This document shows, piece after piece, positions 4,395 through 7,266 of a stretch of 7,266 nucleotides of DNA. A model generated the notes under the pieces. That model ran no database searches. It was given only the letters and a program-made list of their open reading frames with translations, and had not been told where the DNA came from. Position 1 is the stretch's first letter. Every line of letters starts with the position of its first letter. Made by a program: the position numbers and the translations under genes. The stretch covers positions 1-7,266 of the forward strand of contig JAOUPE010000081.1 in NCBI GenBank assembly GCA_029880025.1, in the 5' to 3' direction. The stretch is from Caldifarciminota bacterium. Lineage in GTDB: Bacteria; Hydrothermota; Tepidihabitantia; Tepidihabitantales; JAOUPE01.

Positions 4395-5429
4395 ATGAAG
4401 TTATCTGAAGAAATAATTACCGAACTGGCTCATTTATCTGAGACCAAGCGAACCGTATTATCGGTATATTTAGACATGAGAAATGGCTGGGATGCGGTTA
4501 AGCATTTTATCGATAAGGAATCAGCCCGGCTTTTGCCCCTTTTGAATAAAGAGGAAAAAGACTATTTTGAGACCTCAATCTCATTTTTGTTTGACTTCTT
4601 CAAAAGAAAGAAACAAGAAAAAATTCATAGCCCGGGTCTGGCTTTTTTCGCTGACCTGGGAGCTAATCTTATTCGGGAGGTTGAACTGAACCATTCACCC
4701 GAACCTCTGTTAGCGGTCGATGAAGGACCAATCATTCACCCTTTAGCCTTGCAATTAGAAAAATTCGAGCCGGTTGGTGTGATAATGATTGATGCGGCGT
4801 GTGCCCGGATTTTAATTGTAGCAGGACAGGTGCTGGAAGATATGGATGGGATGTGTAAAAAAATCCACCATTTGACTAAAGCCGGCGGCTGGTCCCAGAT
4901 GCGTTATCAGCGAAGACGGGATAAACAGATTCATCATTTTGCAAAAGAAATCATGGCAGAGGCGATTGAAATCTTTAAAGAATCTAACATTAAACGGATT
5001 ATAATAGCTGGTCGAGATAGAATGATAACTGCGCTCGAGCAGGAATTTCCGAAAGACTGGGAAAATAAAGTGATTGCCAAAGTGCCATGGGACCTGGATG
5101 CTTCGGACAATGATTTTTTGCAAAAGATTCGACCGATTCTGGAACAGACCGAAAGAAATCATGAGCAAAATATGCTGGATAAACTGGTTGCCGAGTTGAA
5201 GCGGAACGGTCTGGCAGTAAATGGATTAGAACCGACCAGCCAGGCTTTGGCAAGAGGACAAGTTGATGCGATTCTTTTAAGTGAAGCATTAGATGCTGAA
5301 ACAGCTGAGAAACTGACTACCAGGGCTAAGGCAACCGGTGCTTATATTGAATTTATACCGAAAGAAAATGAAGTATTAGCCAAACTGGGTAATGTCGGTG
5401 CAATCCTGAGATATAAGACAAAATCTTGA
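4395..5429 (+). CDS. bacterial eRF1/Vms1-like release-factor family protein (baeRF/VLRF1-type)
   Basis: This is a 344-residue soluble protein. The N-terminal part (about 1-125) starts LSVYLDMRNG at 22-31. The central domain (about 126-240) holds VGVIMIDAACARILIVAGQV (127-146), then KAGGWSQMRYQRRRDKQIHH (162-181). There the GG-W-S-Q core (164-168) stands where archaeal and eukaryal eRF1 have GGQ and where Vms1/ANKZF1 has its catalytic Gln loop. The C-terminal part (about 280-340) has the L7Ae-like fold pattern of eRF1 domain 3, QALARGQVDAILLSEAL, and ends with the telling VGAILRY. By analogy it could release nascent peptide from stalled ribosomes or act as a peptidyl-tRNA hydrolase. That activity is inferred and not shown. 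No ribosome binding site precedes ATG 4395; the nearest AGGAG is about 35 nt upstream. The start was chosen because the alignment-like pattern begins at once and no better start exists. Confidence 0.75.
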   Translation: MKLSEEIITELAHLSETKRTVLSVYLDMRNGWDAVKHFIDKESARLLPLLNKEEKDYFETSISFLFDFFKRKKQEKIHSPGLAFFADLGANLIREVELNHSPEPLLAVDEGPIIHPLALQLEKFEPVGVIMIDAACARILIVAGQVLEDMDGMCKKIHHLTKAGGWSQMRYQRRRDKQIHHFAKEIMAEAIEIFKESNIKRIIIAGRDRMITALEQEFPKDWENKVIAKVPWDLDASDNDFLQKIRPILEQTERNHEQNMLDKLVAELKRNGLAVNGLEPTSQALARGQVDAILLSEALDAETAEKLTTRAKATGAYIEFIPKENEVLAKLGNVGAILRYKTKS

Positions 5430-5461
5430 AAATTTACTTCAAAGAACTATTGTAAATAAAT

Positions 5462-6043
5462 ATGGAAATTGAAGATATATTTGGAAATCTTCCGCAATTA
5501 GAAACAAAGCGTTTGATTTTAAGGAAAATGACTTTAGATGATGCGCAAGACCTGTTTGAATACGCTTCTGACCCTGAGGAAACAAAATATACTTTATGGG
5601 ATTATCACAAATCGATTGAGGATTCGATTGACTTTTTAAAAACGGCGATTCAAAAATATAAAAACCAAGATGTGAGCGAATGGGGTTTGGTTTATAAAGA
5701 AAACAATAAATTTATCGGAACCTGTGGTTATGGCTGGTGGCGACCAGCCCATAACCGAGCCGAGATTGGTTATGCATTAGCGCGGAAATACTGGAATCAA
5801 GGAATCACGACCGAAGCGGTAAATGAAGTCATTAAGTTTGGCTTCGAGAAGATGAAGTTAAATCGAATCGAAGGGACCTGCTTGGTTGAAAATATTGCCT
5901 CAAAAAGAGTGCTGGAAAAAGTTGGAATGACCTTTGAGGGGATTCTAAGAGAACAGTTATTAGTCAAAGGTGCGTATCAAGATTTAAGGATTTATTCGAT
6001 TCTAAGAAGAGAATACTATGGGAAAAATTTGAGGAGAGGATAG
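5462..6043 (+). CDS. GNAT N-acetyltransferase, RimJ/RimL type
   Basis: This 193-residue protein has the Acetyltransf_3 plan. LETKRLILRKMTLDDAQDLF (13-32) is the usual opening, WGLVYKENNKFIGTCGY (74-90) the central strands, and EIGYALARKYWNQGITTEAV (101-120) holds motif A, whose K-x-x-W-N-Q-G-I loop binds the acetyl-CoA pyrophosphate. VENIASKRVLEKVGMTFEG (142-160) is motif B. Members acetylate N-terminal or side-chain amines, including ribosomal-protein N-termini, but the family is broad and the substrate cannot be read from the sequence. No Shine-Dalgarno is evident before ATG 5462. The gene follows the eRF1-like gene by 32 nt and abuts the next acetyltransferase without a gap, so the two GNAT genes are surely co-transcribed. 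Confidence 0.88.
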   Translation: MEIEDIFGNLPQLETKRLILRKMTLDDAQDLFEYASDPEETKYTLWDYHKSIEDSIDFLKTAIQKYKNQDVSEWGLVYKENNKFIGTCGYGWWRPAHNRAEIGYALARKYWNQGITTEAVNEVIKFGFEKMKLNRIEGTCLVENIASKRVLEKVGMTFEGILREQLLVKGAYQDLRIYSILRREYYGKNLRRG

Positions 6044-6553
6044 ATGAATGATATAAAAATCCGAAGTTATCAACCCTCGGACCTGAATGCCGGTCGTAAT
6101 TTATGGAAAGAATTGACCGAGCATCACCAGAAGATTTATAATGACCCGACCATCGGCGGTGATAATCCGGGCTTATATTTTGATAAACTTCTGGCTCAGG
6201 TCGGTCCGGAAAGATTATGGGTGGCTGAAGATAAAGGAGATGTGATTGGACTCACCGGTTTGATTTTAAACGGACCGGAAGCAGAAGTCGAACCTCTGAT
6301 TGTTACTCCGAACTATCGAGGCAAGGGAATTGGTCGAGCCTTATTGAACCATGCGATTGAACAGGCTAAAAAGCTGGAAGTGCGTTATCTTAGTGTTAGA
6401 CCGGTTGCCCGCAATGTCGAAGCGATTTCATTCTTTTATGAGTCTGGATTTGGCTTGTTGGGTCATATCGAAATGTTTATGGATTTGAAACCGTCGAAAC
6501 CGGATGCGTGGAAATCCGAGCTTATACTTTTTGGACATAAATTCAAATTTTAA
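6044..6553 (+). CDS. GNAT N-acetyltransferase
   Basis: This 169-residue protein has the Acetyltransf_1 pattern. IKIRSYQPSDLNAGRNLW (4-21) forms strand 1 and helix 1, LWVAEDKGDVIGLTGL (58-73) the central hairpin, and VEPLIVTPNYRGKGIGRALL (82-101) the core with R-G-K-G-I-G (92-97), the acetyl-CoA binding loop. YLSVRPVARNVEAISFFYESGF (115-136) is motif B. The region is of normal length for a single-domain GNAT and the substrate is unknown. ATG 6044 follows directly on the TAG of the preceding gene, and its ribosome binding site (GAGGAGAGGA, about 6032-6041) lies inside that gene, which implies coupled translation. The two acetyltransferases belong to different subfamilies (Acetyltransf_3 and Acetyltransf_1), so they are not a recent tandem duplication. 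Confidence 0.88.
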   Translation: MNDIKIRSYQPSDLNAGRNLWKELTEHHQKIYNDPTIGGDNPGLYFDKLLAQVGPERLWVAEDKGDVIGLTGLILNGPEAEVEPLIVTPNYRGKGIGRALLNHAIEQAKKLEVRYLSVRPVARNVEAISFFYESGFGLLGHIEMFMDLKPSKPDAWKSELILFGHKFKF

Positions 6554-6583
6554 GTGTTTAAATTAATAAGAAAGGAGGTCGCT

Positions 6584-7096
6584 ATGTTTCGTGTATTTGA
6601 ATTATTAATGGTTGTTATATCATTATTTACCGTTAATTTCGCTACAGCACAAGAAAAACCAGTGGCTACACCTGAGGAACCGGATGAATATGCCAAGACG
6701 GTTCAACAATACTATAAATTAATCGCTACTAAAAAATATCAGGATGCTTATAAGATGTTATCACAATGTCAAATAACGCTCTATAGTGCTGATAGCTCAG
6801 GTGCAGGTTTTGGACCGAGACCAGATTATGAAACTTGGTTGCCTAAACAGAAAAATATTGATTCGCTGGTTGTGTTACAAGTCAGCCGATTTCAGCCGGG
6901 CGATTCTTTAGCCTATACGGCGGATACCGGAGATGCGGAGGCAACATTGGGTATTCGGATATACTGTATTGAATTCTATTTAAAACTCATCAAGGAAGAA
7001 CCAGCCCGACGTTCTGGAATACAACAATTATTCGTAGCAGTTGTAAAGGGTACCGATGATAAAATCCGTATATTAGGAATAGGAACTGGACCATGA
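6584..7096 (+). CDS. exported protein of unknown function
   Basis: This is a 170-residue protein. The start at 6584 is chosen over the in-frame GTG at 6554 because AAAGGAGGT (6571-6579) sits ideally before it and a proper signal peptide then begins at once: MFRVFELLMVVISLFTVNFATA, probable cleavage after residue 22, mature end QEKPVATPEEPDEY. The front of the mature protein is Pro/Glu-rich. The helical stretch YAKTVQQYYKLIATKKYQDAYKML (36-59) followed by strands resembles the opening of NTF2-like domains found in secreted bacterial proteins, but this is only a shape impression. No lipobox Cys is present, so it is probably periplasmic and not a lipoprotein. It follows the second acetyltransferase after 30 nt. 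The function is unknown. Confidence 0.75.
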   Translation: MFRVFELLMVVISLFTVNFATAQEKPVATPEEPDEYAKTVQQYYKLIATKKYQDAYKMLSQCQITLYSADSSGAGFGPRPDYETWLPKQKNIDSLVVLQVSRFQPGDSLAYTADTGDAEATLGIRIYCIEFYLKLIKEEPARRSGIQQLFVAVVKGTDDKIRILGIGTGP

Positions 7097-7171
7097 ATTT
7101 TGTCGAATAGCGGATGAAAACGATAGTTTATTAAAATCTATTAAATTTATCGATTAATAAAAGGGGTGAAA

Positions 7172-7266
7172 ATGACAACTATTGATAAAAATAATACTTC
7201 GCTTGAGCCCTGGGAAGAGGAGCTGTTTGCCATGCATCGCTGGGGACGATTTGCCTTCTGGTTCAA
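7172..7266 (+). CDS. N-terminus of an unidentified protein (runs off window)
   Basis: ATG 7172 has a good GGGGTG ribosome binding site 4 nt upstream and the frame is open to the window edge. The 31 visible residues read MTTIDKNNTSLEPWEEELFA followed by MHRWGRFAFWF. The polar front followed by an aromatic stretch could be a short cytosolic tail before a membrane helix, but there is too little to say. The gap of 75 nt to the previous gene is AT-rich and larger than the others, so a new promoter is possible, though I see no good match. Confidence 0.6.
   Translation, partial: MTTIDKNNTSLEPWEEELFAMHRWGRFAFWF

Noticed and set aside
4812..5289. Long antisense frames inside the eRF1-like gene
   Set aside because: They mirror the codon pattern of a well-supported gene on the other strand and show no ribosome binding site or recognisable motif.
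6554..6583. GTG 6554 as start of the last complete exported protein
   Set aside because: The first ten codons would be the ribosome binding site region itself, and the signal peptide begins properly at ATG 6584.

Overview
The window looks like a fragment of an AT-rich, diderm (Gram-negative) bacterial genome. Two secreted proteins look like outer-membrane beta-barrels, Shine-Dalgarno sequences of the AGGAGGT type are common, and the gene set (an MscS-type channel, a bacterial eRF1/Vms1-like protein, a DUF3795 protein, GNAT acetyltransferases) is widespread in bacteria. The style recalls uncultured candidate-phylum genomes, but nothing here fixes a taxon.

Layout. (1) Positions 1-690, read leftward: a strong sigma70-type promoter (660-688), a leader of about 125 nt with a hairpin (541-566) just before a good ribosome binding site, a 54-residue small ORF (364-528), and an overlapping MscS-family channel gene (371 to beyond position 1). 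(2) Positions 690-2010, a gene-poor accessory zone: a GC-rich stretch with two mutually exclusive hairpins (842-903), a wrecked IS630-family transposase (994-1488, leftward) with candidate degenerate terminal repeats, and a tandem array of nineteen 12-bp units without one indel (1691-1918). (3) Positions 2018-2713: an XRE-type HTH regulator whose 3' end and stop codon lie inside an 84-bp structure bounded by perfect 16-bp inverted repeats, followed by non-coding sequence that may hold a decayed gene. (4) Positions 2725-7266, read rightward: a compact run of seven complete genes plus the start of an eighth. They encode an outer-membrane barrel protein, a DUF3795 cysteine-rich protein, a second barrel protein, a Vms1/eRF1-like protein, two abutting GNAT acetyltransferases, a small exported protein, and the N-terminus of an unidentified protein. 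Gaps are 0-75 nt and no clear terminator is visible, so several may be co-transcribed.

How it fits together. The left (channel) and right (envelope/translation) blocks are divergent and separated by about 2 kb of mobile-element debris, repeats and a regulator. The most unusual items are the indel-free 12-bp array, the inverted-repeat insertion that rewrites the end of the HTH protein, the uncharacterised small ORF coupled to the MscS channel, and the GGWSQ-bearing eRF1/Vms1-like protein. No CRISPR array, tRNA, rRNA or clear defence or biosynthetic system was seen.
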